A program made the position numbers and the translations under genes. The notes beneath the pieces are model-generated. The model ran no database searches, had not been told where the DNA came from, and was given only the letters and a program-made list of their open reading frames with translations. DNA of 64,000 nucleotides from Strongylocentrotus purpuratus (taxonomy: Eukaryota; Echinodermata; Echinoidea; Camarodonta; Strongylocentrotidae): assembly GCF_000002235.5 (NCBI RefSeq), contig NW_022145605.1, positions 36,577,079 through 36,641,078 on the forward strand, written 5' to 3'. Position 1 is the stretch's first letter. Each line of letters begins with the position of its first letter. Positions 25,301 through 40,300 of the stretch are shown here, one piece after another.

Positions 25301-28300
25301 TTCTTATATAGCACATGTCCGTCACGTTGTGACGCTCCTGGCACTGCCCAAATTATTACCCTGGCTTTAGCAAGGTAGCCACTTTAGCATTTCAAGGAAT
25401 TAATTCCTGCCAGGTACCCAGATGTGCTATGAATGATGATTATAAAATTGGATGACATCTGAGAAAAGTACATTTTTCCCCTTATTTCTGATATGGCAAA
25501 CAATACTTTTGAATATATGTAAATAATGGTATACATGTATATCTTTAAATTTAAGTGATAACTGGTTGATAATGTTTTTATGCCTCCGCCATTAAGTAGC
25601 TGGACGCATTTTGTTTTCGGGTTGTCCGCCCGTTATCTCAAGAATGGATTGATGGATTCCCGCCAAACTTGGGTCATGTATGTATCTTGCAGAGCCAATG
25701 AACTGATTAAATTTTGGGGGCATGAGGTCAAAGGTCACCGCTCATTATGTATGCAAAAATAGCTCATGATTACATCATTAGAACTGATGGATGGATTTAA
25801 CTTAGATGGATGGATTACCATCAAACTCAAGACATTTACTAAATGTATGTATCATGCAGAGCCAATGAAATGATTAGATTTTGGGTTCATGAGGTCAAAG
25901 TTCAAAGGTCATGGGGCTCATTTAAGCGAAAATAGCTTGTGAACGAATTATCAATAGAACCGATGGATGGATTACTATCAAATTCAGGACATAGTGTACA
26001 TGTATGTATCTTGCAGAGCCAATGAAAGGATTAGGTTTTAGGGTGATGAGGTCAAAGATCAGAGGAACCGTTTTGACTCGGGCCTACTTGAAACATCAGT
26101 GACATGTAGCTGATAATTCCATTATATTTATTTTCTTGTAGATCCTGTGTTTCAGAAGGTGATCATGATGTAAAAGGTAGGATATGGATTTATTATTATT
26201 TTCTTCCTGCATGTGTAATGTATTTTTATCCCCTAGTCGACGAAGTCGGAGGGGATACATGTAGTAACGCTGCCGTCCGTCCTTCCGTGCATCCGTCCGT
26301 AACAAATTTGGTTTTGGATCGATAACTTCAGTAACGTTTGACGGATTTTAATGAAATTTGATATGAAGGTACACGATATCAAAATACAGGCTAAGTTCGA
26401 TTTTGGAGTACGTAGGTCAAAGGTCATAGCTCATTAAATATGCGAAAAGTACACATCTGGTTTCCGATCGATAACTTTAGTAATGTTTGACGGATTTTTA
26501 TAAAATTTGATATGAAGGTTCATGGTATCAAAACACAGCCTAAGTTCAATTTACGAGTATGTAGGTCAAAGGTCATAGCTGATTAAATATGTGAATCTGG
26601 TTTCCATTCGATAACTTGAGTAATGTTTGACAAATTTTAATGAAATTTGATAGGAAGGTACATGGTATCAAAATACATGTACAGCCTAAGTTCGATTTCT
26701 GAGTATGTAGATCAAAGGTGAAAGGTCATAGCTCATTAAATATGCAAAAACACCTAATTATATATGTAAAAATGTGGTTAACTTCCTTGCCTGGTAATAT
26801 AATAGTATAGTCCAATGGAGGTAACTTGTTCTGGCGTATATATACTGTAGGCCATTTGTACCCTGCGAGGGGGTGCTACGTTTTGCGTTGACTTGTTTTA
26901 TTTTTTTTGGTACCAGTATATAAAAAGAGTGACCATCAGCTCAGGTTGAGAGGGTCAATATATGTACTACAAAGTTATAATATTATGCACAAAGTTATTT
27001 AACATTATAAAATCAATAATATTTGAGGGGCAAAATACAGGATAATGGTTGCAACCTACTGATTATAGAGTTGTGGTAAATATTGTGAACATGTAAGTAC
27101 ATATTAAAAAGTTGAACTCTACATTACTGGGTATACATTTATAAATACTTGTAAATTTGCAAGATCATACATTATACATACTGCATGGTTTGGGAGATTG
27201 AAGAGTTCAAGAAATAAGAGAGGGAGTAGATGTAGATATGAAGAGAGAGAGAGGGAAGATAAAAAGGGAGAGAAAAGGATAACAGAGTAGAGGGGAGAGA
27301 GAGAGATAGAGAGAATATGGTTGAAATCATGAGAGCAGTATCCTCAACTATAGAATAAATTAGAAAGCCAAGGAAAGCAGACAGAAATGTAATATGTGAA
27401 AAACTTAAACAGTGTAACATGGAATAATATTCACATAAACGAAAAAGTACAATGCAATTGATTTTAAGTATTATGCTTAATTCCACAAAACACGTAAGTA
27501 CTATTTGCATGTACAAATGCATGTAAAATTGTAAATCTTCATATATGGACAATAAAACAATGAATGAATGAATGGATGAATGTCATTTAATCTCTTAATT
27601 AACAAGGGGAAGTCCACTCTGATACCAAGTTGGTTTTTATAGAAGCAGAACAAATGAGAGGAATAGGTCAGTAAAAGCTTTAGCAAATTCTGATTAAAAA
27701 TAAGAAAGATATGAATTATTGAATCAATAAACACAAATTGGCAACACTGTGAAGTACATGTATCTCTCGAGCTCCTCTTCAATTTTCTCTGTCATGAACT
27801 TATTTTTCTTTGTTATTGATGAGGGAATATTTTTTCCATACAGGGGATGTACATGTACATGTACATGTGATGTATTAGAAACATATATTTTGCAATAATC
27901 ATATTTAGGGTGTACATGTATATGATTGAACATTTTCTTGAGGGAAAAGTTTTGATGCTTTTATTTTTTATTTTTTATTTTGTAGGAGGAGAGCTTGCAA
28001 GATAATACATACTTTTGGGGCAACTTAAGGGCCCCTGTGGTCTTCTGCGTCTTGTTTTATACCATATTTCACTGTACTGTTCATATTGGGTTTAACACTA
28101 AATGATCATTTTTCAGCTAGAATGTTTGTTCTAGATAGCTGACATGCATAAAAACACTGGTGGGCACCCAAAACATAAAATGTTGGCATGTTGGACACAG
28201 ATTTTAGAAAAAAACAATCGATGGCATAGTTTTTAGCATAAAATTTTACCTAGGACCCGAATGAATAAAAGGGTGAACATCATTTCCCTATTGGAGCCGT

Positions 28301-31300
28301 CTGTGTAACTAATTATGGGTATTTTCCATTGGATGAAGAGATTTGTATTGACCTGTGTCTACAGTCTAGCCAGACACTGGTCAAATATAGCGGTCCTTGT
28401 GTTTAGTCTGATCTCGAGAATGCAAGTCATATTACATCACAATGGGTTGATTAAACATATATCTGATTAAACAGGCCTCATAAAGTGGCCAGTGAGAGAT
28501 GTAAAAGCAATTATCTGATAGAAAATGAGCACAGCATACAGTTAAATGGGTAGTCCACCCTGTTGGATGTACATAAGAGAAGCAGATCAAAAGAAAGAAA
28601 CAGATTAGTGAAATGTTGAGCAATATCTAAAAAAGAGAAGAAAGGTGAGATGAATTCAAGCATGAATTGACAACTCAGCAAAGTATCTGTCCCATATTGC
28701 TTTCTACCAAGAAAATTCTGTTATGTCCATTTTATCTAAAGAAAATATTTAGTTCCTAGATGTAAGCAATTAATGTACACACATTTGAATGAATATTTGT
28801 AATAATAATAATATAATATTCTGTTTTTGATATAGCGCTCAATACATCGATCCTATGATGTGCCTATTGAAGCGCTTTACAGATATATCATTATCCCGGT
28901 CATCAGATTCAGGCTTACCCACACACAATGTGTGCACATTTTCCACTCCCTGGGGAGCTTTCCAGACAGTTGCCATTTTACAAGCGCACACTTGCTCGTC
29001 CAACCACATGAACTTTCGCACCCTGTATGAAACATATATTCCTTCTTCACCAATTATTAAAAAATAGTGACATATATGAAATTTTCTGGACAGAGCAAGT
29101 TGGAAATAACATTGCAAGCTGACGTGTCACAGAGTTGCCAATTTGTGTTTGATAGATTGCAATTATCGTGATCGAGGCCTGGGTAATTTACATGCAAGGA
29201 CTATAGTAATTTCATTGACCATTAATCTGTGTACACAAAGCTAATAGGATACGGTAGATGTTGTCTGCATATCGCTCTTTCCATCAAAATTGTATTCAGA
29301 AATACAAAGTCTAACCCAAATTCATCATAGCAGGAACCTACAATTATACCCAGGTATAAGCTGGTTATGAGTTTTATTCTTCCAACTTTTGAAAATCAAC
29401 ACCATTTTAAAAACCTATAGAATAGAATTCAATTTACGAATCAAAACCATGCATACTCCATACATATGCTTTGAGAATGCTATTTTGCGTGTTGGCTCTA
29501 CATGTACATTGCAGTCAAAATGGATGTTCAGTGCTGAAACCAAATTAATCACCTTCATTCTGAAGCATTTGTCATACATGTAGATTTCACTATGACATAT
29601 ATTGAGATCAGCCTTTATATATGTCTCAACTTATATATCTAGGGTTTAATGATGCCTCCTTAATGTACATGTACATGTATATCACTATACTTTGTGCTTG
29701 AATGATTATAATATTGATTATAATAGTGCATGCCAGAGTTCACTTAGTGTAGTTTCTACACTTTGCAGTACCGTATTAAAGAGAGACATTATATTATCGG
29801 TATACATACATGTAAAAATTGTAGGCCGTACATAAAAACAAAATAAACACATAAAACCAGAACTACATTGTAATATGATAATCCAAAAGCACACCAATAA
29901 AATTCAAGCAAACCATAATTATGAGGGTTACATTGCAAATGGTCTTGTTTGTAGGAAATTTATGAAGCAGTCCTTTGGTCTTAAACTGAAGAGAGACAGA
30001 ATTGAGGTTTAAACAAAAATGCACTTAATTTATTAAATTTGAATTGTAAGATACCATCAGTAATCAGAATCATTTTACAAATAACAGACCTAAAACCTAA
30101 ATTGAATTGCAAGGTTCTGGAATCATCAAAATGATAAGAAATTAGGCCAAGTCTTGGTAAAGTTACAAAAACTGTACACAGAAAGATGTATATGGGACTA
30201 CACAAACAAGTGGCGTAAAAAACCTACCCCCCCCCCCCCCCCGAGTTTTACGAGTTACATGACATATTTCGAATATAAAAGCATTTGAAAAGCCATGCTT
30301 TTCAGGTAACATGTCTTATCTGATGTTCTTCCACACTTGCATAATAAGAATGATAACGCTCACAAATTATTTTTCACCTCTTCCCAGAACTCAACTTTCT
30401 CTTTAAAGGGAAATGAATTTTGAACGTTGTAAACTACCTGTATGGGCACTTTGAATTGGCTGAATCGGTTACTGTGGCATAGTGCCAGACAACTTTCCCA
30501 TTTGTCTACACACATAAAATTACTAAAATTTCAATATTTCAATGACTCGATCGGGAGGGTCTTTTTGTTTTAGAGAACCTATTATAACATTAATTGTGCC
30601 CGAAGGTAGAAAACACTCAAGAGAGAAACACAAATGATGATAATAAATTTTTTGTCGCGACAGATGAGAGAGTTGTCTGTGACTATGTCACAATCCATTC
30701 ACCAAATTGCCAATTTAAGATTTGCATAGATCTCATATAGTGATCATAGTGATCTCATATTTCAAACATTCATTAGTCTGATTTTTTTCTTCAAACATTC
30801 GCCATTCAGTTTCTCTTATTTTTCTGCTTTCATAAATGAACTTATTACAAAGGTTGGATTGCTCCTTTAGACTTGGCTAGTATCTATTCATTGACAGTTG
30901 TACAAGAGTGTGCACAAGAATATCAGAGAACATATGAAAATTAAATCCTGGAGGAGCTCATAAAAAAGCCTGAAATACAGTACAGTAAGCATGATCATTT
31001 CCATTTATCCATTAATTCTCTAGTCAGAGCGTATGATATGGCCATTAAGATAGTTGGATATATAAATCTAAACCAAAAAAACAAATTGTGTGATTTATAC
31101 TGGTACTACATGTACATCACTATAGATACACATAATTACTTTGGAGGTATTCATCCGATCTCCTTTCTGATAGCCACAAAGGCACAAATAACAGCGCTTT
31201 AATAGAGACTTCGGTGAAAAGCACTTTATAAGCACCGTTTTAATATTATTAACATGCTTTAGGGTTATAAATTTGTTGCAGTTACGTTGTTAAATTAAAG

Positions 31301-34300
31301 AGATTGGGTATAACTTTGTCTCAGATTCTAAACAAAATCCTGGATCTAGCTCATGCTGCAATCATAATATAAACCTTTTGGTCAGTCAGGAATCCCATGA
31401 CTTTTACAAGCCGATCGCCTGTCTGATTATCAAGATATTTATGATTGGAATTTAAAATTTCTAAAACCGTTAAACCAATGGCTTTTATAACACTACAGAC
31501 TTTTTTTGGTAAATGTGTATGGTAAAACTGGTCACTCAAAGATTTGTACTTTTTTGAGGCACTTCGATCATGATCATTTTGAAGCGCAATCTTTTTAGGG
31601 CTTTACACCATATCAGGGAGGTGTTCTCATATCCCTGACCATATCACAGACACTGATAACATGTAGGGCCATGCATCTCAGATTTGTAAAACTGGAAAAA
31701 TTGTTAAACAATGCCTTTAATACATGTGTAGTACAGAAATTGCTGTAGGGTATATGTAAAGTCACCTCAATTTTATTTCAACTCCATGAACATGTTTTAG
31801 CCAAGTGCTGTTCCTCAACATGGCCATAAATAGTCAAAACTACCTTGTTCATGTAGTTAGAACAAAGCATTTTTAAAATGCAATTTGATAACATTCACAC
31901 AAATGTTTTGTTCCTTACAGTGTATTATATACACTTATGAAACAATTATAAAAAAATTATAATAAAACAATTAACATAACTGTTATTCAAAGCAAAACCA
32001 ATATTACAAAGAATAAATAAACACAAATTGCAAATACAACAAATGCAGTTACATGTAGTTAAAGGTATAGACCAGTTTTGGAAACGCCCCCCTCTCAAAA
32101 AATGAAACGGAAGCTCTTATTACCAATCATGTGAAAGAATATGTTTTGACTAATACGTGATGTTACAAATTTTGCCGGGAAACCGCCTACTTATTGATAT
32201 ACTTGGTAAATTATTATATCTATCCGGACAGGATAGATATCGCGCATGTGTCTCCTGAGTCCCATATATATCATTCTGTGTACAGTGCTTGTAACTTTAC
32301 CAAGACTGGGCCAAATTTCTTTTTGATGATTTCAGAACCTTGCAGTACACACCAATATGCTACATGTAGATGATCAACCTTTTCTGATTGATTCCACAAC
32401 GTTTCTTCACAATGCAATTGCATGACCAGAACTGGTCTTTTACCTTTAATGATGGGCAAGCGCGTAGCCAGGATTTCATTTTAGGGGGGGCGGTAGTGAG
32501 CACGCGGAAGCTTTGAAAGAAGACGATTCGTTGTACCTTTCTCGACTCATAATCCTTGTCTGAATTCAGTCCCTCCCCTCTCTCGCGCGAAGCTTTGACG
32601 TTTCATTAAATTATTAGAGAAAGAAGACGAGTCGTTGTACCTCTCTCGACTCTTAATCCTTATCTGTATTTAGTCCCTCCCCTCTCTCACGCGAAGCTTT
32701 GACGTTTCATTAAATTATTAGAGAAAGAAGACGATTCGTTGTACCTTTCTCGGCTCTTAATATATCCTTGTCTGAATTCTGTCCCCCCCCCCCTCTCGCG
32801 CGAAGCTTTGACGTTTCATTAAATTATTAGAGAAAGAAGACGATTCGCTGTACCTTTCCCGACTCATATTTCTTAATTTGAACTCAGTTTCCTCCTTCCC
32901 GCGCAAAGCGCGGAAGCTTTGACGATTCATTGTACCGTTCTCGACTCCTTTTCCCTCTTTCTTCCTACGTCCTCTTTCTTTTTTTCTTCTCTTTCTCTCT
33001 CTTTTTTTTTTTGGCCGGCGTTTTGGGGGGGGCGACTGCCCCCACCGTCCCCCCCTGGCTACGCGCCTGATGATGGGGCTTGGGGTTATTTACATACTGT
33101 AATTTTTTTTTTTCAATGTCAAAGGATTCCTATTGAAGACACATGTATTATACATCACATCCATTAATTTTTCTCTTTTTTTTTTGTTGTTTTTGTTATT
33201 TAATTGTTATTTCTCTCTCTGTCTCTCTCTCACTTATAGTTGATAATTAGATAAAGAGAGAAATTAAGGGTTTTTGTGTTTTGTTTTTATTGTTGTTGTA
33301 ATAAGATGATGAAAAGCATCTGAAGCAGTTCATGGCCTATCCCAAGTATGGTGATCGTCGTCAAGGAGTCTCCAGTGCCAGGACATATTTCTATACCGAT
33401 GAGCAGAAATGTGATGACAACTTAGAAACGCTGATGGAGTGTATCCGTGTTGCCGGTGAGTCAGTCTTCCTTTTAATGACAGCGACTTGTATCAAACAGA
33501 AAGAAGAAGTAAAATGTAATATTTCGTTCCGAAGTGTTTGGCAATAATTACAGCATCAAAATCTGGGTAGGTTCCACCACCTACATGTATAGCACTGTAA
33601 GGGTGAAAAACAGGGTAGAGATAATGGAGAATAAAATCATTACGGATTTTTACAGTTTAGGGAATATATATCTACCGGTACATGCATTCCAATTGTACCA
33701 TGTACCAGTAGCTATCATCAGTAAGCCATCAACATACAACATTTGGCGGAGATTGTACTTTTTGAGATGCATGCATATTGTGATACCACATAAATATGCA
33801 AATACAGGTTATAGCCAATGAATAAAAATAGTGTTATCATTGTGGAGGTTCTATTAAAAAATTGAAAAATAAAAAGTTGCCACAGGTTGTGTTATGCGTG
33901 TATGCCAAAGAACCTGATGATATTGTCAGTGAACCTTGCAACTGATACTAGAGATTGAGAGGTGTCAGTGGGAGAGAGAAGGCAGGGAGGGAGGGAGGGA
34001 GAGGGGGATTCATCATGTTGTCTTGGGGGCATTACTAGACCATTCCAAATGAGAATTTTTAGAATGAGTTTTTTCAACGGGTTCGCTAAACAACCTTTAA
34101 AATAACAGGTTTTCACATTTTCAAATCTGTTGACAAAGAAAAATAAAGGTCCATAGTAAACATTAAGTCATTTGACTGGAGGCCTTAAATTATTGAACTA
34201 GCATAAAACTAAAGTTCTGGTAATTTGCCAGTTTACATGTAAGTCATTTAAATGATCAAATGATAGAAATTTAAAAATATATTCCCTATGATTCAATTAA

Positions 34301-37300
34301 ATAATGAAAAATTTACCATTATAAATTTTGAATTAGGGAATGAACTTAATTGTAACATTATGTAGCATATTTTATGAAACTTTAAGCCTTGGTCACAAAT
34401 GCCATTACGAACGCCGTACAAACAATTTTCAGACCTTGGAAATTTGGGAAGACCATGGAAAAACAGGGAGATTTGTACAAATGCATCGTTCGTACGAACC
34501 TATGTGAGTGTAGCATAAGTTATAAAATTTGTTAACCTTTAATTGTTATCTTATCACCCATTTCTTGATTCGTACCTTTATGTGTAGGAGCCACATCAGA
34601 TGATGGTTTCTGTGCGATTAAGCTGACTGCATTAGGAAGGCCGCAAATCTTGGTAGGAATTACAACAAACTTTACATACTTTGTACAACCTTGTTATACA
34701 GACAGAAAAGGTCAAATTTGCACCAGACATGGACATAAAAGTAGTGTCATTGTTACTTAATTTGGCTAAGACTTTAAGAAAGACATTTATACTGTGCAAA
34801 AAATGCACTGGGGGTTAAGGGCCGTTCCCATATCACCAATAATATTAACTACAGTGTAGACTTTTCTTGAAATCATACAGTACCTTAATATAACTCAACA
34901 CAATTTGTATTTCTCCTTTCTTACTTTCTCGATTTTGTAATGTGCATCAGAATAGTTTTATGAGATAGATGGCACAATATAAGCTCATTAGATTATCATG
35001 TAAGTGTACTATACATGTATATCTCTTTAAAATTTGATTTCTTTTTTTCTTTTTTTCTTTTCTTTTTTTTTTTTTTTCTTTCTTTTTTTCTTAAAATTGT
35101 TCTTATCCATTTAGTTAAACTTGTCAGAGGTGATAGTCCGTACTCGTCAGGTTTTTCTTAGGATGTCTGGTCAAGAGGAAAACCCTACTGTAGATCTCAT
35201 GTCACATCGGTTGACCAAGGACCAGTTCTCATGTGAATTAGAAACCATGGGTATCACATCTAGGGATGAGTCAGGCGTATGGTTTACTTGGATCGATGGA
35301 GATAAAGATGGGTAAGTGTGAAAGGGGCACTGTCATGTACATGTATAGTTTGGACAATACATATAAATGAGTAACCCTGGGCATCATATCTATAGATGGA
35401 TCAGGTGTATGGTTCACTTGAATTAATGGCGATAAAGACGGGTAAATGTGAAAGGGGCATTTTTATGTATATATGGGGCAGCTGTGCTTGGGTAAGTGTA
35501 CAAGGGACATGTTATGCATGGGGCAGTGCATTTTTGGACTTGTTCACACCTGAATTGTTACTGTTGCTTCGTATTTGGTGATTGGGCATCGTGGCTATTA
35601 CTTCAACAAAATGTCAGGTGTGACATCTTAATAACTTTTAAAAATTAGTAATTTTAAAATATTATGACATACAATAAAAGAGTCCAAGGTTTAGAAGCTG
35701 TTCACTTTTTGATGGAAATCAGTGGTCGTGGCAATCTGAGATTCAGATTAGGATAATTTCTGTTAAAGAGAAGGTTGCGTTCTGGGAAGAGGTGAAAAAT
35801 AATTTGTGAGCATTACTCATTCTTATTATGCAACTGTGGAAGAACATCAGATAAGACATGTTCCCTGAAAAAGCATGGCTCTTCAAATGCCTTCATATTC
35901 TGAATATGCATGTAACATCGTAAAAATCGGGGGGGGGGGGGGGGGCCGGCTTTTTACGTCACATGTTCGTGTAGTCCCATATACATCTTTCTGTGTACAG
36001 TGTTTGTAACTTTACTAAGACTTGGCCAAATTTTTTATCATTTTGATGATTCCAGAACCTTGCAATACACACAAATTCTTATAGGCTAGATGATCAACCT
36101 TTTCTGGTCGGTTCCACACCGTTTCTTTCACAATGCAATCGCATGACCAGAACTCAACTTCATCTTTAACCTAAAGAATATTTTGTTAAATGCCAAAAAG
36201 AAAAAAAAAGGACATACCGGTAGGCTATATGCAAATTAGCGAGTTGATGATGTCATCCCCTCACATTTTCTCTATCCGTTTTGAATAATATTTAGCCAAA
36301 AGTATCACTGGTCTATAATGTGGCTAATTTAATTTTGTAATAATCCCCACCAGCGCGATATCCCTGGTCCATATCTACTTCAAGCCCAAGATAATATGAC
36401 CCCCAAATTTCTAAGCCATGCAAAAAAATCATCCAGACAAAAACTTAGAAATCATCTCTTGGACAATCTAGAGGAATTTGTTAGAAGTCTGTATCAACTA
36501 CACCTGTAGGATGCTGAAAGAAAGGCATGAAAACGGAGCAAAATCGGTCCTTTAAAGACCCCCCCCGCCTGTAGTAATTTAGCGACTACTCAGGAACCAC
36601 AGCAGATATAAAGTTTTCCTTTCATTACTTTTTTCTTCCGAGTCTAATACATCTTTTAAAACAATTTTTTTGAAAATCGGACGTATAGTTACAAAATCAC
36701 GTGACCTTTTGTCTTTGCATGTCAGCCCGAAAATCGCTCATTTTTGTGATTTGTGTACAAAACATACGGAAATATAATTTTTCCTAAAAAGAGATAAAAC
36801 ATTGATTATTTGGTCATGTTTAAAGTTAAGGTGTTTGTTTTGGGGTCAAAATAGTAGAATTGTAGTTAGAAATGAAATAAAACAACTAAAACAATAAAAT
36901 ACATGAGTTAAAAAAACAAAGAAATACATATTAAGAAATTATCAAAACAAGAGATAATATAAGGAATAACCTGGCTCTTCCATTTTTTGGGTCGTATTTT
37001 TTCTTCCAAATGGTCTAACGAATATATGTAGTGAAAAAGAATGCTTAAATATGAAGAATATATGATTTATGAGTAAAAATGTGAATTTTATGACCTTACA
37101 TGTATTTGCAAAAATTACCATAGTATTCTATACACTTCACTTGACATGCAGGCAAATTTTCGCGGCAATTGGCTTTGAAACGACCAATATGCTATGTGAT
37201 CAACCTTTTCTGATCGTTTCCACAACGTTTCTTTCACAATGCAATCGCATTACCAGAACTCAACTTTATTTTTAAAAGGTTATATAAACTTCTACTTCTA

Positions 37301-40300
37301 CCTCTACGACGATACTCAGCAGGATCCATAAGTCAGGATGTAGCAAGTGCTGAGGAATAAACTATCTAGTTCTTGGTCTAGATGCTTGGTGGAAGCGCTC
37401 CCTTGAAGCCCTCCAGTGAAGTAGCGTCAAGGGTGATCTTTGAAAGTGCATTCCACGCAGTTACTGTCCGAGGGAAAAATGAGTTCTGGTAGTGCTGGGT
37501 GCGAGATGGGATAGCCAGCAACTTCTTTGAGTGATACTGTCGTGTGTTGCTGGCAATCATGGGTGCTGTGTAATGGTTTGCATTGATGGCTACTGTGTCA
37601 TTTTGGATCTTGTACATGAGGTGGAGGCTTGCAGCATTTCTTCTCCTCTCCAGGCTCTCCCATTTCAGATGTTGAATCATGGCCGAGACACTGGCCATAC
37701 GACAATATCTCTGGAGGGTGAATCTTGCTGCTCGCCTTTGTACTGCCTCGATTTTGGATATATGCTTGTTTGTGTGAGGGTTCCAGACCGAGCAACAGTA
37801 TTCCTGATGAGGTCTAACAAGAGAGAAGTAGGCTTGTTGGCGGATCTTTGTGAGGTTTTGCGGAGATTTCTGCTGACTAGTCCCAGCAACCGATTGGCTC
37901 GGGATGTGATGTTGTTCATGTGGCCTTGCCAGGACAAGTTGGATGAGAAAGTCAGTCCTAGATACCGGAGATCTGTTACCAACGCAAGAGGAGTGTCTCC
38001 TAGCGTGTATGTCGTGGTGATGGCTTTCCGACGTAGGGAGAATGTGATGTGGTAGCATTTCTCGGTGTTGAATTTCATCTGCCATGTGTTAGCCCATGAA
38101 TGCATCCTGTTGAGATCTTGTTGTAGGGCTTGGCTATCAGTGAGATCAGTGATCGGATGGTATAAAAGACAATCATCAGCAAAGAGTCGGATTTTGGAAG
38201 AGATCCCATCTACTATGTCATTGATGAAGGACATAAACAGAAGTGGGCCGAGAACTGTGCCCTGCGGTACCCCAGAGGTGACTGGGACCCATTCAGATGA
38301 CTCTCCATCTACAACAACACGTTGTAACCTTTCAGTTAGGAACACCCTGATCCATCTGATAAGGTTGTCATGGATCCCATAGTGATGGAGCTTATGGAGG
38401 ACGCGGTTAAAAGGCCCAGTTCTGTATGGAAATCTATACAAACTTCTGCCCTATATTGTACAATTGTGCCATTGTGCCATTGTGCATGTGACATGAAGGT
38501 TTTCCAGTCCATAGAAAACAAGTACTAGTAAGATGCAATGTTGCGTGGTATCAATAAACAGTTTTCAATGAAATCATCTATCTATTAAATCCATTTATAG
38601 TTATAGTGGGAGCTTGACTGGAGATGCGAAGGTCGAGGGTTCAAATCATAAAATAATAATAATATTCTGTGTTTATGTAGCGCAAGGAAAACCGTTTATT
38701 TGCTAGACTTCACTGTCAGACACTATTGTGTGTGACTGACTGGCTTTTTTTCTTCTTTGGTATTGAGCTGTAAAGGGTACGTAAGCATTTGTCTACATCA
38801 ATAACCCACTTCTTGTAAAAGCCAAAATTAAACTGATTGAATCTTTGTGCAGCATAAAACGTACGACCATTCGGTAAAATGGTCTGAAAATCAGACTATT
38901 ACTTACTGGCTCTTTAGCTCTTAAGTTGATTCGACAACTAATAGTCATTATTTTCCCACTTAAAGACATTTTCAAGCCCCCCTTTTTTTAGGGAAGTTCT
39001 AAATTAGTATTATCTTTCGAATGCCGTTAGAATTTAACCTTTTCTTTTTTGGGCCTGCAAATGGGACATACAGTACCTTTAAATGGGAAGTCCACCCTAA
39101 TAACTAGATGGTCTTGATAAAACGAAAAATAAAAAAGAAACAATTTAGTGAAAGTTTGAGCACATTCCGATGAAAAATGTAAAAAAACTTTAAAAATTCA
39201 TAACATTCTTATTTTTACTCGGAATGTGCTCAAACTTTCACTGACCTGTTCTTCTCATTGTTCTGCTTCTATTAAAACCAAGTTAATATCAGCGTGGACT
39301 TTCCCTTCAAAAAAATTAATGTCCCTTATCTGTAGGCGTACATGTAAACCCCTTAAAAAAAAGTTTTGAAACTCAAAGTATGATCGATTATATATCTCTT
39401 GTCATGGCATAGGATTTTATATGGATCAAGAGAAAGTGGGTTTATTCCTTTTAAAATGATACCCTATTTGTTATGATTTGTCTAGTCATGGAATGTGCAA
39501 TTATACATCAAAATAAGGGGCGAGGTCAAAAGTAAAAAGTGGTAAATTCATTGCTCTTCTTCGCTGTACATTCTTCTTTTTTTGAAGAATTTAGCAGACG
39601 ATCTTCCATGAACAACATACACTGAAACGAACAAGCACAAAGTCAAACAAACAAACAAACACATTAATTTATCTTTTTAAGAAAAAAAAGACTCACACCC
39701 TGTAACATATTGTTTGTCCTACCTGGCAACGACTAATGTTGCAGTTCTGATTCTATCGTCTATTGAAATACACTTATTCTTTATCAATTATCAGGTGAAT
39801 GAAAAAGTTTGTATCGAGGCACTTCACAAAGACGTATGCATTAAATTTGGTTACATTACGAAAATAGGCAATTGTCAGAATGTATACTGCCGGCACTTTC
39901 ATTGTGAGGAGCATACGTCACATCCGTGCTGCTATTTAAATGTTTCGCTTGAAGTTACCGAAAACAAAAATCAACTTAAAAATCACCTGATTGAAGTCTC
40001 TTTCTCTTTCCCTCTCAGCTTTCTTGTTAATATTTTTCAGTTTTTTTCTGTTGTATCCCACATTTCATTTTTCATGCTTCCGATCTCTTTGTACCTGTCC
40101 ATTTTGCATTCAGACATGTACCTAGCTGTATTAGTCATGGAGTGCTTGAGGTTTTATAGGAAATTGAAGATCAGTCATATATATAATTAGACAGTGATAA
40201 AATTGGTCGACCTTGGATGTCAGCAGAGATATCAGAAGGTAAACTTATACACATAATTTGCACAGAATTGAAATTCCATATATAGTATTCAAAGTGTTAT

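Noticed and set aside
39714..40190. 158-codon open frame in PRODH intron 6
   Set aside because: AT-rich, no recognised domain, no clear splice context; it may be chance in an intron. A protein search would decide.
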